Below are positions 7,508 to 16,560 of a stretch of 64,000 nt of DNA, in pieces (position 1 is the first letter of the stretch; each line of letters opens with the position of its first letter). Source of the stretch: Deltaproteobacteria bacterium (lineage in GTDB: Bacteria > Desulfobacterota > Syntrophobacteria > Syntrophobacterales > Syntrophobacteraceae); assembly GCA_021780695.1 (NCBI GenBank), contig JAJXYD010000022.1, positions 62,001 through 126,000 of the forward strand. The letters are read 5' to 3'. A model generated the notes under the pieces. It searched no databases. It saw only the letters and a list, made by a program, of their open reading frames with translations, and had not been told where the DNA came from. The translations under genes were made by a program, and so were the position numbers.

Positions 7508-10093
7508 ATGAACGCAAATATCTCCGAATCCCTTAAAAAGCAGCGGGCTCTCATAATCGAGGAAGGTTTGGGCCTGTCATTGGACCGGCATACCAGCCTG
7601 CTCGAAATAGCCGTGATTTCCTTATACAACCGGCTTGCAAACCGCCTTTCCTCAAGCCCCGAATCGTTTCGCGAAGGAGGAGCGATCGCTGCCGCAGGCC
7701 TTTTCGGACGCGGCCTCTCGGGCCCCGGCCAACCGGTATCGATAGTGTGCCTTCAAGGCGAGGACTCTTCCGCCAAAGACGGTTGGGCAGATGAGATCAC
7801 CGGACCTCTCATGGAAGCCGGCTGGCAGATAGATGTCTCTATGGGATCGGTCGATGCAATTATGGAGCGTGCGCGCGCGGATTGGGATTTTTTTCTAAAG
7901 CTCTTAGACCTCAGATACATTTCCGGGAATCGCGCACTCGCAGACCGGCTCGAAGAGCAAATCGACAACCACATCGCGCGAAATCGAGCCGTTTTCTTTG
8001 CTTCACTGCGTAAATCCATCGCCGCCAGAAAAGAACTTCTCGATACCCCTGGCTATTGGCTCGAACCTGACATCAAGCAAAACCCGGGCGGACTTTCCGA
8101 AATAACCGGTATCCGGGCCGGATGCCGTATCGAGTCCAGGGCACGAAATCTCGATGACGCTATTTTCCTTGGCTACCTCACAAGACAGGAGGTCGACTTC
8201 CTTCAAACCGCGGAGAAAACTTATTGCCGTTATATGAACCTACTGGAGGGCCAATTGGAGGGCAAAACCGCCGTAATGACCTTTGAGGCCCAAGAAATGA
8301 TCGCACAAAAACTCGGATATGCCGAAAAATCGGGTTTTCTTCCCGTTGAGATATTCATGCAGGATGTTAACCGTCTTTTCAAAGGCGTAGCGACGGTTTC
8401 CATGGAATTTTGGGAAAGGCTCGGGGAGGGACTCGAGAGCGGAAGCGAGGAGAGCGCAGTCTTAATAGAGGAAGGGCTTTTTTCCAGTTCCGGAAAGATT
8501 CACATTCAAACCGAGTCCTATCCGGCGACTCCGGCACGGTTGGTTCATCTATTCGTTTTGTGCGCCAGGCAAGGTCTTGGCCTTGCAAACGTCACCAGGC
8601 AATGGATTTCTCACAACAAAAATGTTTTCGACGCCTCCTCTGGAGACCCCGAGGTTAAGGAAGAGTTTTTCGAACTTTTGCGGGCAGACTCAACCCAGGT
8701 CCCGGTTTTACGCCGTTTTTACGACTGTGGGCTCATGACCGGGCTTATCCCCGAATTGGCCTCGGTGCACGCACTGGTCCAACATGACAAGTTTCACCTC
8801 TATCCTGTCGAGGAGCACCACCTGCGAACTGTATCGGAATTAAAAAAGATCCTTGCCGGAGCCTACTCCGATGAGGAACCCGAAATTACCGTTACCGCAA
8901 AGAATTTGGGGGACCCGGCCCCCATACTTCTGGCGGGACTTCTCCATGACGTCGGTAAAAGTGTTGGAAGCGGACATGCCGCGGCGGGCGGAGAAATGAT
9001 CCCGGCCATTGCAAGAAGAATCGGCCTGTCTTCAGTCGAGGCCGAAGCGGTTCATTTTCTGGTATCCCAACACGTGCTCCTGCTGGACAACGCCTCCCTT
9101 AGAGACCTGGCCGATCAAGAAATGCTTTCCAGCTGCACGGCCGCGGTTGGAAGAAAAGAGTACCTCGATCAACTCCTTCTTCTGACCTTTGCCGATATGA
9201 GGGCCACAGGCCCCCTTGCATGGGACAAATGGCGCAATACGCCCGTAACTAGACTCTATTGCAATCTGAAAGGCATACTGGAAAAAGGCGAGCCAAGCTC
9301 CAGAGTCATCGCCGAGAGAACCGCAAAGATCAAAAAACAGATCGAAAGCCGCGTTTCCGATCTTCTTAGCCCAGGCGAACTGGAAGCATGGTTTTCTCAA
9401 CTCGCCCCAAGGTATCTGCTCTCGATTTCGCCCGAGGAGATAGTAAAGCACATAGAGCTTAGCCGAAAGCTGAAGGAGCCCGAAAGAGATTTTATCCTGG
9501 AAGTCTCAGCCGGGGGGGAAACAGCGGAAATAACCCTTATGAGCTACGATATGCCGGGTCTTTTAGCAAAAGCGGCCGGAATTCTAACGCTTCGCCGGCT
9601 AAACATCACCGGAGCTCAAGCCTTCACGATGAATGAAGAAATTTCGATTCTCATCTTCCAATGCCGGTTATCCGACTCGGCAAAGCCCGTTGACTGGAAT
9701 GGGATGCGAAAGGACATGGACAGCCTGCTCAAGGGCAAATTCGCTCTCGACTACCGCATTGCCGCGCACGCGGCCGAAGCTTTGCAACCCAAACCGCTGC
9801 GCACCAGTCCAAGCGAGATCATAGTCGATAATGACTCTTCGGCTGTCTACACGATTCTGGAAGTCTACACAACCGATAGAATAGGCATTCTCTACACCAT
9901 CACAAGAACTTTGCACGAGTTGCAGATTCCCATATACGTGGCCAAAATCACGACAAAAAGCGACCAGGCCGCCGATGCCTTCTACATTCGGACCCGAAAA
10001 GGAAAGAAGGTTACCGATCCCGAGCAGATAGACGAGATCAAAAGGGCTCTTCGCTTCTACCTGGACGGTGAATCGCAATGGGAACAGGGATAA
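7508..10093 (+). CDS. glnD: GlnD-like PII uridylyl-removing protein with degenerate nucleotidyltransferase site
   Basis: About 861 residues from ATG 7508 (a TTG-started frame opens at 7451, but the ATG with GGA upstream fits better). The order matches GlnD: N-terminal nucleotidyltransferase-like region, the linker motif LEPDIKQNPGGLSEI, an HD domain with LLHDVGKSVGSGH near residue 479, and two ACT domains near residues 665-740 and 785-860. In active GlnD the first domain carries GRGE...SDIDLL, whose aspartates bind metal. Here the same position reads GRGLSGPGQPVSIVCL and both aspartates are gone. The HD site for uridylyl removal looks intact. It is probably a PII-linked regulator that has lost transferase activity; two PII genes lie elsewhere in the window. 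Confidence 0.8.
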   Translation: MNANISESLKKQRALIIEEGLGLSLDRHTSLLEIAVISLYNRLANRLSSSPESFREGGAIAAAGLFGRGLSGPGQPVSIVCLQGEDSSAKDGWADEITGPLMEAGWQIDVSMGSVDAIMERARADWDFFLKLLDLRYISGNRALADRLEEQIDNHIARNRAVFFASLRKSIAARKELLDTPGYWLEPDIKQNPGGLSEITGIRAGCRIESRARNLDDAIFLGYLTRQEVDFLQTAEKTYCRYMNLLEGQLEGKTAVMTFEAQEMIAQKLGYAEKSGFLPVEIFMQDVNRLFKGVATVSMEFWERLGEGLESGSEESAVLIEEGLFSSSGKIHIQTESYPATPARLVHLFVLCARQGLGLANVTRQWISHNKNVFDASSGDPEVKEEFFELLRADSTQVPVLRRFYDCGLMTGLIPELASVHALVQHDKFHLYPVEEHHLRTVSELKKILAGAYSDEEPEITVTAKNLGDPAPILLAGLLHDVGKSVGSGHAAAGGEMIPAIARRIGLSSVEAEAVHFLVSQHVLLLDNASLRDLADQEMLSSCTAAVGRKEYLDQLLLLTFADMRATGPLAWDKWRNTPVTRLYCNLKGILEKGEPSSRVIAERTAKIKKQIESRVSDLLSPGELEAWFSQLAPRYLLSISPEEIVKHIELSRKLKEPERDFILEVSAGGETAEITLMSYDMPGLLAKAAGILTLRRLNITGAQAFTMNEEISILIFQCRLSDSAKPVDWNGMRKDMDSLLKGKFALDYRIAAHAAEALQPKPLRTSPSEIIVDNDSSAVYTILEVYTTDRIGILYTITRTLHELQIPIYVAKITTKSDQAADAFYIRTRKGKKVTDPEQIDEIKRALRFYLDGESQWEQG

Positions 10094-10176
10094 GGGCCGG
10101 CAGGCAACGCAATTGGCAAATGGCACGGCCGCCTTTGCCGCAAGTAAAATAAAAACGAAGAAGTGGAGTTTATAGA

Positions 10177-10962
10177 GTGGAACCGGTACTGATCGAGAAA
10201 GATCCCCCTGTGGCCCGGCTTACTTTAAACAGGCCGGAAGTTAGAAACGCGCTTTCCCTGGAAATGATAACAGCTCTAAGCACAGCCCTAGATGACATAA
10301 GCGCAGACAAAAACATATCCATCGTCATCCTTGGCGCCAACGGCCCGACGTTTAGCAGCGGTCACAACATTAAGGAAATGACCGGCAGGAATGGAAATAT
10401 CGTCGAGGTGAGGGAGATCTTTACGGCCTGCAACAAAATGATGCTAAAAATCCACGAACTGCCCCAGCCCGTAATAGCCCAGGTGCAGGGAGTGGCGACG
10501 GCGGCCGGCTGCCAGCTCGTTGCGGCATGCGACCTTGCCATAGCCGAAAACGGGGCGCGGTTTGCCACCCCCGGCGTAAAGATCGGCCTTTTTTGCACTA
10601 CGCCAATGATCCCGCTGGTGCGGGTGATCGGAAGGCGCCGGGCGATGGAAATGCTTCTAAGCGCCAGGTTCGTCTCCGCCCAGGAGGCTTTGCAGTTCGG
10701 CCTTGTAAACAGGGTGGTTGAACCGGAAAAGCTCGCGGAGGAAACCCACGCCTGGGCGCTGGAACTGGCGCAGGCCAGCCCCTTCGTCCTGGCTCTTGGC
10801 AAAAAAGCCTTCTATTCCCAGGTGGATCTGGATGAAAAATCCGCCTACGAGTATGCAAAAGAGATCATGACTATGAATTGCATGACCGAAGACGCAACGG
10901 AAGGAATGAACGCGTTTCTTGAAAAAAGAAAGCCTCAGTGGAAAAAACCGACTAAGTCTTAA
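10177..10962 (+). CDS. Enoyl-CoA hydratase/isomerase family protein
   Basis: 261 residues of crotonase fold starting at GTG 10177. Motifs include LNRPEVRNALS near the N-terminus, the oxyanion-hole SSGHNIKEM (residues about 65-73), QGVATAAGCQLVAACDLAIA and the ATPGVKIGLF strand. The canonical hydratase glutamates are not both obvious: the second loop reads ATPGVKIGL where hydratases usually have an acidic residue. It resembles the ECHDC3-like branch, so the substrate and even the reaction are uncertain. It is 83 bases after the GlnD-like gene on the same strand, with no functional link apparent. Confidence 0.82.
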   Translation: MEPVLIEKDPPVARLTLNRPEVRNALSLEMITALSTALDDISADKNISIVILGANGPTFSSGHNIKEMTGRNGNIVEVREIFTACNKMMLKIHELPQPVIAQVQGVATAAGCQLVAACDLAIAENGARFATPGVKIGLFCTTPMIPLVRVIGRRRAMEMLLSARFVSAQEALQFGLVNRVVEPEKLAEETHAWALELAQASPFVLALGKKAFYSQVDLDEKSAYEYAKEIMTMNCMTEDATEGMNAFLEKRKPQWKKPTKS

Positions 10963-11307
10963 TTAAAATCTCGGAGGATGAGAGCTTTTACCAATTCGGA
11001 GAAATCAACTCTTAGGAGAGACGAAATCGATAATGCCGAAGGCCGGACTCGAACCGGCACGGGTCTCCCCACCACCCCCTCAAGATGGCGTGTCTACCAA
11101 GTTCCACCACTTCGGCAATATTTGGGCATTATAGAGAAGCTTCCTGATTTTTGCAACCCTCTTTTGAATGGGCTGTTTTTTACCCCCCAAAAAGGCGCCT
11201 TCAGGAGAGAAAAGCGCGTGGAGGAGAAAAGGCTTCCAACCCGACAGGTTAAAGACGCAACGTGGTATTTCGCCCGTTTCGTGAACTGCCCCTTGCAGCG
11301 AGGCTTT
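10963..11307. other. Intergenic region containing the tRNA-Leu gene
   Basis: The gap between the enoyl-CoA hydratase and the outer-membrane protein holds only the tRNA gene at 11034-11116. An open frame at 10978-11484 (plus) crosses the tRNA and has no family resemblance, so it is not called. Confidence 0.5.
11034..11116 (-). tRNA. tRNA-Leu (anticodon GAG)
   Basis: Reading the minus strand, the acceptor stem GCCGAAG pairs perfectly with CTTCGGC. A D-arm (GGAACTTGGTAGACA) follows. The anticodon stem-loop is CCATC-TTGAGGG-GGTGG, giving anticodon GAG (reads CUC/CUU). A long variable arm typical of class II leucine tRNAs and a T-arm with GGTTCGAGTCC complete it. The discriminator is A and CCA is not encoded. 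Total length is 83 nt. Confidence 0.95.
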
Positions 11308-12390
11308 TTAACGGGTACCGCCCGAGTTGAAATAAAAGGTTGCCGTCACCATCGGGATAATTGTGCGGGGATAATTGGATTGCGCAACGGGAATGGCGAC
11401 TCCCGCGCCCCAGGTGATAGTAAAATCCCCCCGGTTCGGCCAGGTTACTTCCACTTCGGGGGCCACCCAAAAAGCCGACCATGACGGCGCATTGGCCGCT
11501 CCATAAACGAGATTGTCGTGGTTTTGGGTTTCGCCGTAGATCTCGAGCAGGTAGCCGAACCCGATTTTCGGATCGACTACGTACTCGAGAGCGGCCGCAT
11601 AGTAGAACAGATTGCCGTCCACCATGTCGAGCGAAGTGCCCGGCAGAAGCTGGGAGCCGTTATTGAAGGCATAGGGGGCCCTGACATCGGCCGGGAATAT
11701 GAGGTAATCGGCAAGTTCGAGGTAGAATTCAAAAGGGTCCGCCAGCTTGTGAACTTCAATGCCCACATCTAAGTCATAGGTGCCGTTGCCGCTCTGGTCG
11801 ATCCCGTCCAAACCTGGAGAAAGGTTTTGGTAGTTGCCCGTGGGCACGGTCGCCCCCGCGATCACCGCTACAGACGGGGTCGAAAGAAAGTTATAGTCAT
11901 CGCACTCCTTGCTGATCTGAGTCTTCAATTGAACGGCTATATCGCCAAGCCCAAAATAGTCGACCGGCACATTTTGCGAATTTTGCCCCTCATTGTAAAT
12001 TACCGGCACAGATAGATCGAACTCCATATCGTGCGACAAACCAACGGCAAATTTTTGCAGGGTGTTTATCTGATAGGAAGAGTTATTGATCGAATCGAAG
12101 ACGAAGGGTTCATAGTACCATGAGCCGAACGGCTCGGCATCCGCAGTGCCCGTAAAGAAAGGCCCGCTCGTATTGCCGACCCAGGACTGGTCCTGGCAGG
12201 CCGCTACGTGTGTCCATAAAAGCGTTATGGTTGCCGCAACCGTCAACGCGGCGGCAAAGCTTCGCGGCATAGAAGCAAAAAATTTCATAGAGAAGGTTTT
12301 ATTTTTTTGTTCGCAGCAAGACCGATTGCCACAGACATCCGGGCTTATCAAGCTTGCCGCCCGCAATAAATAACGATAGACGAATTCCAT
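11308..12390 (-). CDS. Probable outer-membrane beta-barrel protein
   Basis: 360 residues if started at 12390, where GAGGAAGAG gives a strong ribosome site. However, a typical signal peptide begins only at an internal ATG (12288): a hydrophobic core ending in HVAAC-QDQ, with the cysteine a possible lipidation site. The mature part is rich in alternating aromatic and polar strands (SWYYEPFVFDS, GFGYLLEIYGE, GDFTITWGAGVAIP) and ends in PMVTATFYFNSGGTR. This is the pattern of outer-membrane barrels of the phenol-degradation MetA-like/transporter group. Substrate unknown. The 34-residue N-terminal extension may be a mis-start or a leader. Confidence 0.65.
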   Translation of the reverse strand: MEFVYRYLLRAASLISPDVCGNRSCCEQKNKTFSMKFFASMPRSFAAALTVAATITLLWTHVAACQDQSWVGNTSGPFFTGTADAEPFGSWYYEPFVFDSINNSSYQINTLQKFAVGLSHDMEFDLSVPVIYNEGQNSQNVPVDYFGLGDIAVQLKTQISKECDDYNFLSTPSVAVIAGATVPTGNYQNLSPGLDGIDQSGNGTYDLDVGIEVHKLADPFEFYLELADYLIFPADVRAPYAFNNGSQLLPGTSLDMVDGNLFYYAAALEYVVDPKIGFGYLLEIYGETQNHDNLVYGAANAPSWSAFWVAPEVEVTWPNRGDFTITWGAGVAIPVAQSNYPRTIIPMVTATFYFNSGGTR

Positions 12391-12409
12391 TACTCTTCCT
12401 CACTGAACC

Positions 12410-12721
12410 CTAATGGTTGGCTCCATTAAAGGCAAGACGTCTTTTAAGGTCGGGTAGCCGGAGGCCGTTGCCGGCCGCAAGCTCCCCCAAAACCCTGGCG
12501 TACGATTTTCCCCGTACCGGACGCAAGCCTTTTAAAAATTGTTCCGTTTTGGGCAAACCCAGCAGCGCCACCTCGCGCGGAAGCGCGCTGTAAGTGTGTG
12601 CCCGCAAATCCACAAGTATTTGAGAAGGCATGCATTTGACATGACGTTCAATACAAGACCCCGCAACGCCTCCGATCCGAATTCGGAGCGACCCGGGCGA
12701 TTTTGCGCTTTTCATAAACAA
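12410..12721 (-). CDS. Hypothetical protein
   Basis: 103 residues, not recognised. It starts 2 bases beyond the stop of the membrane PHP gene, on the same strand, so it could be the last gene of that unit. The sequence is basic with several arginine-rich stretches and no signal peptide or membrane segment. It could also be a chance open frame. Confidence 0.35.
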   Translation of the reverse strand: MFMKSAKSPGSLRIRIGGVAGSCIERHVKCMPSQILVDLRAHTYSALPREVALLGLPKTEQFLKGLRPVRGKSYARVLGELAAGNGLRLPDLKRRLAFNGANH

Positions 12722-12722
12722 A

Positions 12723-14381
12723 TCAGACCTTCAGTTTTACACGCTTCGATAGAAAACCGACCCCTCGGATTGTTGCCACAATGAGAGCAATGGCTCCCGT
12801 GCCTATGGCGGCATAGCCCACCACAAATCCGAAGTCGGTAGTTCCTTTGCCCTGCCCGAGAATATCGACACCGGCAAAGATCAGCCCGGTGCCCGTGGCC
12901 CAGATAAGCGAGGCGTGCATTATATCGCCCGCCGGAAAACCTTGCCTGTCGAGTATCACCCACACTGCAAACAAGCCCCAACCCCAGAGCCACCACGATA
13001 TGACCCTGATCGGCGAAAGTTCCATGGCATAACGCGCCGTTTCGGCAAATGGAGAGAAAACAGCACGTACGGTCGAGGGGTAGCCCATGCGTCCGGCCAC
13101 CACAGGGATGAAGTCGGCGGTATCATGTCCGCGCAGTGTGCGCAGCACAATATCGATTCTTTGCGAACGGGAAGGCGCTGTTTTTCCGGGTGCTCTGATG
13201 ACGTTCCATGTTCTCGCCAACCCGCACCAGCCGTGATAGTCCGAACTGGCCACAAAAATAAGGCCCCGGGCGCGACCGACGGAAAGGATCTGTCGCCTGA
13301 GGCGCTGGGGCAGATCGGGGTGACCTTCATTGGCAATCTCGAACCCGTCGACGCCGTCATCCGCCAGCCGAGCAATATCACCGTTTTTAAGGTTTTTTAA
13401 GGTGCAAACCCAAAGCGCCCCACCTTCCTGGTGGATCTTTTCGGCAAACCAGGCCGCTTGACGGGGCGATGTTCCAAGCCGAAAATCGGGGTTGGGACAA
13501 AGAGCCACACAAATCGCCCTTTTCCCCGCATGGTTCTCCACCCCGGACATCAAAGCCGGCAGACGATCGAGGGTCGAAGGCGAAAGGCCATGAATTAGAT
13601 GATCGACCAAATATTCGTTTTCAGTAATGGCTTCCATGTTGTATCCGCAGGACTTGTGCCAGTAGATATTTGTCCGCTGCGACACCAGGGCATCGTGCGA
13701 TATCACGGTGTGGCAGTGCAGATCGGCCACGATCAGGTTGGGGTCTTTTACAACCAACTTCCAGCCCGGAATGCGGGCCAGAGCAAAAAAGCAAATGAGA
13801 AGCATCACTGTCAGCGTTGCGACAACAGCGCTTCCAATTCCTCTTTGCACCACGCAAACAAACGCTTGCCCCTTTCGAAATTCGAGGAACATGCGCCATG
13901 CCGATGCGCCGAAAAAAAACCACACGAGCGAGACAACCGCGGCTATTTTAAAATCCGGCGCTCCCGCAATAATTTTCAACGGGGCGAAAAAGGGTTCGAT
14001 GAAGGCTGTCCACCGGTGCTGGCGCAGGCTCATTCCAGGCAGGCGGGTATAATTGACCGGGTTGAACGGACCCTGCGGAGCGTAGGGAAGGCAGGCAAGA
14101 ACGGTAAGGATGACAAGTCCAGAGAGTAGTATGAAGGCGTATCTACGGTGATTTTCCCCCTGAGATCGGCCTCCCGCTGCAGGAGAGTTCGGGATATAGG
14201 CAGAATTGAAACCGGTTCCGGCACATACCCAGAGCAGAACACCCAGGAAACAGAGAACGATTCCAATGACAGTTCCCTTCGATTGGTCAGAAGAAGCGAG
14301 GGCCACTGCCAGACCCAGGAGGAAAATCGTAAAGGCGGCAAAAGAAGCTGTCTTTGCATATTTATTTGTTCGTTCATTCAT
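12723..14381 (-). CDS. Membrane-anchored PHP-domain phosphoesterase-like protein
   Basis: 552 residues. Four to five hydrophobic segments occupy the first 210 residues (for example AFTIFLLGLAVALA and IGIVLCFLGVLLWVCAGTG). A PHP-type domain follows, opening with VADLHCHTVISHDA and containing GVENHAG, DGVDGFEIANEGH and FVASSDYHGW, which supply the histidines and aspartates for a metal site. Three or four more membrane segments occupy the C-terminus. PHP domains hydrolyse phosphate esters; the substrate here is unknown. It lies between a MepA-type endopeptidase and a small unknown gene on the same strand, suggesting an envelope role (inference). Placement of the catalytic domain relative to the membrane is not determined. 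Confidence 0.78.
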   Translation of the reverse strand: MNERTNKYAKTASFAAFTIFLLGLAVALASSDQSKGTVIGIVLCFLGVLLWVCAGTGFNSAYIPNSPAAGGRSQGENHRRYAFILLSGLVILTVLACLPYAPQGPFNPVNYTRLPGMSLRQHRWTAFIEPFFAPLKIIAGAPDFKIAAVVSLVWFFFGASAWRMFLEFRKGQAFVCVVQRGIGSAVVATLTVMLLICFFALARIPGWKLVVKDPNLIVADLHCHTVISHDALVSQRTNIYWHKSCGYNMEAITENEYLVDHLIHGLSPSTLDRLPALMSGVENHAGKRAICVALCPNPDFRLGTSPRQAAWFAEKIHQEGGALWVCTLKNLKNGDIARLADDGVDGFEIANEGHPDLPQRLRRQILSVGRARGLIFVASSDYHGWCGLARTWNVIRAPGKTAPSRSQRIDIVLRTLRGHDTADFIPVVAGRMGYPSTVRAVFSPFAETARYAMELSPIRVISWWLWGWGLFAVWVILDRQGFPAGDIMHASLIWATGTGLIFAGVDILGQGKGTTDFGFVVGYAAIGTGAIALIVATIRGVGFLSKRVKLKV

Positions 14382-14393
14382 ATAAGGAACTCT

Positions 14394-16085
14394 TTACTCG
14401 CTTTTCAACCGGCCTCGCAACACCGGCTTCCCCGCGGATCTGTTTTGCAATCTGTAGGAAACATTTCGCACGACCGCGCGATGAAGCCGTTTTCGATAGA
14501 TCGCACGTTGTCTTGCGGATTTTCCAGCCGTGGAACGTCCAAGCGAACAGGAAGCCCTGCCGAAGAAAGGCCTGACGGGCATATTCACCTCAGCCAATTT
14601 CACCAGTCTGCCGCGCCTTAGACAGACATCGGGGCCAAGCCGATTCAGTTTGCACAGCGCGGAAAGCGAAAGCCCCGTTTTTTGTGCGACTTCCCTGAGC
14701 GTCCCGCCTTGGGCCACTCTGTAATAGGCAGAGGTCATGGATTTTTTCCCGGAATCAGAGGCAAAACAAATCGAAGCGCTCTCATCGGCTGCAGGGTGGG
14801 ATTGAGGAAGTTTTATCTTCCACCCGGCTTTAAGAGCACTATTCCTGCTCAGTCGGTTCAGGCGGCATAGTTCATCGAGCGGAATACCAGTCTTTTCGGA
14901 GACGGAGCGAAGAGTCCCCCCGTGTTGGACGATATAGGAGTTATCATACCCAGGGCCGCTTTTGGGGACATCTTTTCTCCACGCCCGATTGCGTCTAAGG
15001 GTTAAAACTGCCGGGCGTGCAGCTTCGGGAGCCACCCGTGGGACAGTTTGCCTCCCGTCTGCGCTCTTTCCGGTATCGGACATGGTCGAGGAGGCGGATT
15101 GAGGTTCTAGAGAGGCCACCATCACAGCAGGAGACGCCAGTTGGGCGATGTAGCCGGGTTGCAGGGAGCAGGCGAGTTGGACCGATTCACTTTCAAAACT
15201 TCTCCTATAGTAAACGAGGCAGCTGCCGGGAACCAGCATGTCGAAGCGGCTTAAGCGGTTCCAGGCGCAAAGTTCGCTCTCCCTTACCCCGAAGCTTTCG
15301 GCCAGTTGCTTTAGGCCCCTCTCGCGGCCGGTCACATAGTACAAAATCTTTTTAGGCATGTAGGATTCCTGAGCCATGGCGATGATCGAGCCCATCCGCG
15401 ACTTGTCGGGTCCTATTCGCGCGGCGAGAGTGGACCACGGGGTGAAGAACCGCACGCACATATGGTTGACGTGATTGGGCCAGGCTTCGACAAGGGCGCC
15501 GGGAACTTCCCCGAAAAGGCGGTTGAGGTACGCCCGGCTGTATCCGTGGGACAGCCCGTAATCGTAGAGGATCTTCTGAACGCTCCTGCCAAGGAAAATG
15601 TATTGCACCCTCTGGGAAGCCACCAGTCTTTGAATGAGGAAAAGACTTTTGGCGGCGTCGAGGTTGTCCCTGTTCATCGGCATGAGGTTATCCAGGGGGC
15701 GGTTATCCTTTGCGTAAAAGCCGATATCGACATCCCTGCCATTCTGGTGGGACGCGTGAGGAGGAAAAGGCCCGCCGCCCTCTTTTGAAAATTCCCCAAT
15801 AACAAGATCGCAAGTGCCGGGGAATTTTGCCCGAACGGCCTGAACAGCGTCGAGGACAGCTCCGGCCAGTTCCGGGGTTGTGCAGGTCTTGTTTTTAAAT
15901 AGGAGACGATAGCCGGGAAACATATCCGGAAAACGAACACCGTTTACCAGAGCTCCATGCCAGGGTTGCCCATAAGAGGCTGTAACCGCTTGACATATTG
16001 GAGTAAAAAGCAAAGCGAAGACCGCAGACACGCCGGATAGGAAAAGCGTGTAGTATACTATTCTTCGAGATATGACTCGTTCCAT
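14394..16085 (-). CDS. Penicillin-insensitive murein endopeptidase (MepA-type) with LysM domains
   Basis: About 563 residues from ATG 16085, preceded by GGCGGGGA. An N-terminal signal segment (YYTLFLSGVSAVFALLF) leads into a peptidase domain with the M74/LAS metal motifs PPHASHQNGRDVDI (first His and Asp) and NHVNHMCVRF (HxH). Three LysM-like repeats follow: one after LLYYVTG/KKILYYVTG, one at DNSYIVQHGGTLRSVSEKTG and one at YYRVAQGGTLREVAQKTG, each with a CRLNRL/CKLNRL-type core. It should cleave meso-DAP cross-links in periplasmic peptidoglycan. E. coli MepA is about 274 residues and lacks LysM repeats, so this is an expanded form. The basic C-terminal tail is unusual. Confidence 0.88.
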   Translation of the reverse strand: MERVISRRIVYYTLFLSGVSAVFALLFTPICQAVTASYGQPWHGALVNGVRFPDMFPGYRLLFKNKTCTTPELAGAVLDAVQAVRAKFPGTCDLVIGEFSKEGGGPFPPHASHQNGRDVDIGFYAKDNRPLDNLMPMNRDNLDAAKSLFLIQRLVASQRVQYIFLGRSVQKILYDYGLSHGYSRAYLNRLFGEVPGALVEAWPNHVNHMCVRFFTPWSTLAARIGPDKSRMGSIIAMAQESYMPKKILYYVTGRERGLKQLAESFGVRESELCAWNRLSRFDMLVPGSCLVYYRRSFESESVQLACSLQPGYIAQLASPAVMVASLEPQSASSTMSDTGKSADGRQTVPRVAPEAARPAVLTLRRNRAWRKDVPKSGPGYDNSYIVQHGGTLRSVSEKTGIPLDELCRLNRLSRNSALKAGWKIKLPQSHPAADESASICFASDSGKKSMTSAYYRVAQGGTLREVAQKTGLSLSALCKLNRLGPDVCLRRGRLVKLAEVNMPVRPFFGRASCSLGRSTAGKSARQRAIYRKRLHRAVVRNVSYRLQNRSAGKPVLRGRLKSE

Positions 16086-16287
16086 ATAATCCCCGCCGCC
16101 GATCAAAAAGCGTTTCCGACGATTAAACGAGGCTGTACAGGGGAAGCATAGGCAAGCGTGGGCGCAAAACTGTGTGGAAATACGGAATATCCCCCTACAG
16201 TCGACTCGCCCTCGGGTGCTCTGAAGTAGCCAACTTCCCGAAAAACCTCAATTCAGGCAATTTTGACAAAAGATGATATTGGAAGGA

Positions 16288-16560
16288 TCAGACGGGAGGC
16301 GCCCTGGTAGATGGGCAATAAAGGCTAAAAGCGGCATAGCATGAAGTTGGCTCAGATGCATCAAGCACCGAAACCGCGAGGCGCACTATGTGAAGGTAAA
16401 AGGCAAATCCGATGGAGGCGCAGGCAATAGCAGCGACCGCCGCGCAAATCGGACAACCATCGTGCCGACAACCGTCACTGTGATGATGAAACGCCATTAC
16501 AAGGAATGACAAGGAAAAGAAGAACAGGCAAATGAAGGCTAACTTTCTTGTTTTATACAT
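16288..16560 (-). CDS. Small His/Cys-rich membrane protein
   Basis: 90 residues. A first hydrophobic helix (LAFICLFFFSLSFLVMAF) is followed at once by HHHSDGCRHDGCPICAA, a cluster of histidines and cysteines, then a second hydrophobic stretch (AAIACASIGFAFYLHIV). Similar short proteins with an H-x-H...DCPIC motif occur in many anaerobes and often lie near metal-handling genes, which fits the copper genes 1.5 kb away. No characterised function is known to me. Metal binding is inferred from the motif only. Confidence 0.7.
   Translation of the reverse strand: MYKTRKLAFICLFFFSLSFLVMAFHHHSDGCRHDGCPICAAVAAIACASIGFAFYLHIVRLAVSVLDASEPTSCYAAFSLYCPSTRAPPV

Noticed and set aside
10978..11484. 168-codon plus-strand frame across the tRNA
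   Set aside because: It runs through the antisense of tRNA-Leu and into the outer-membrane gene; no family resemblance.
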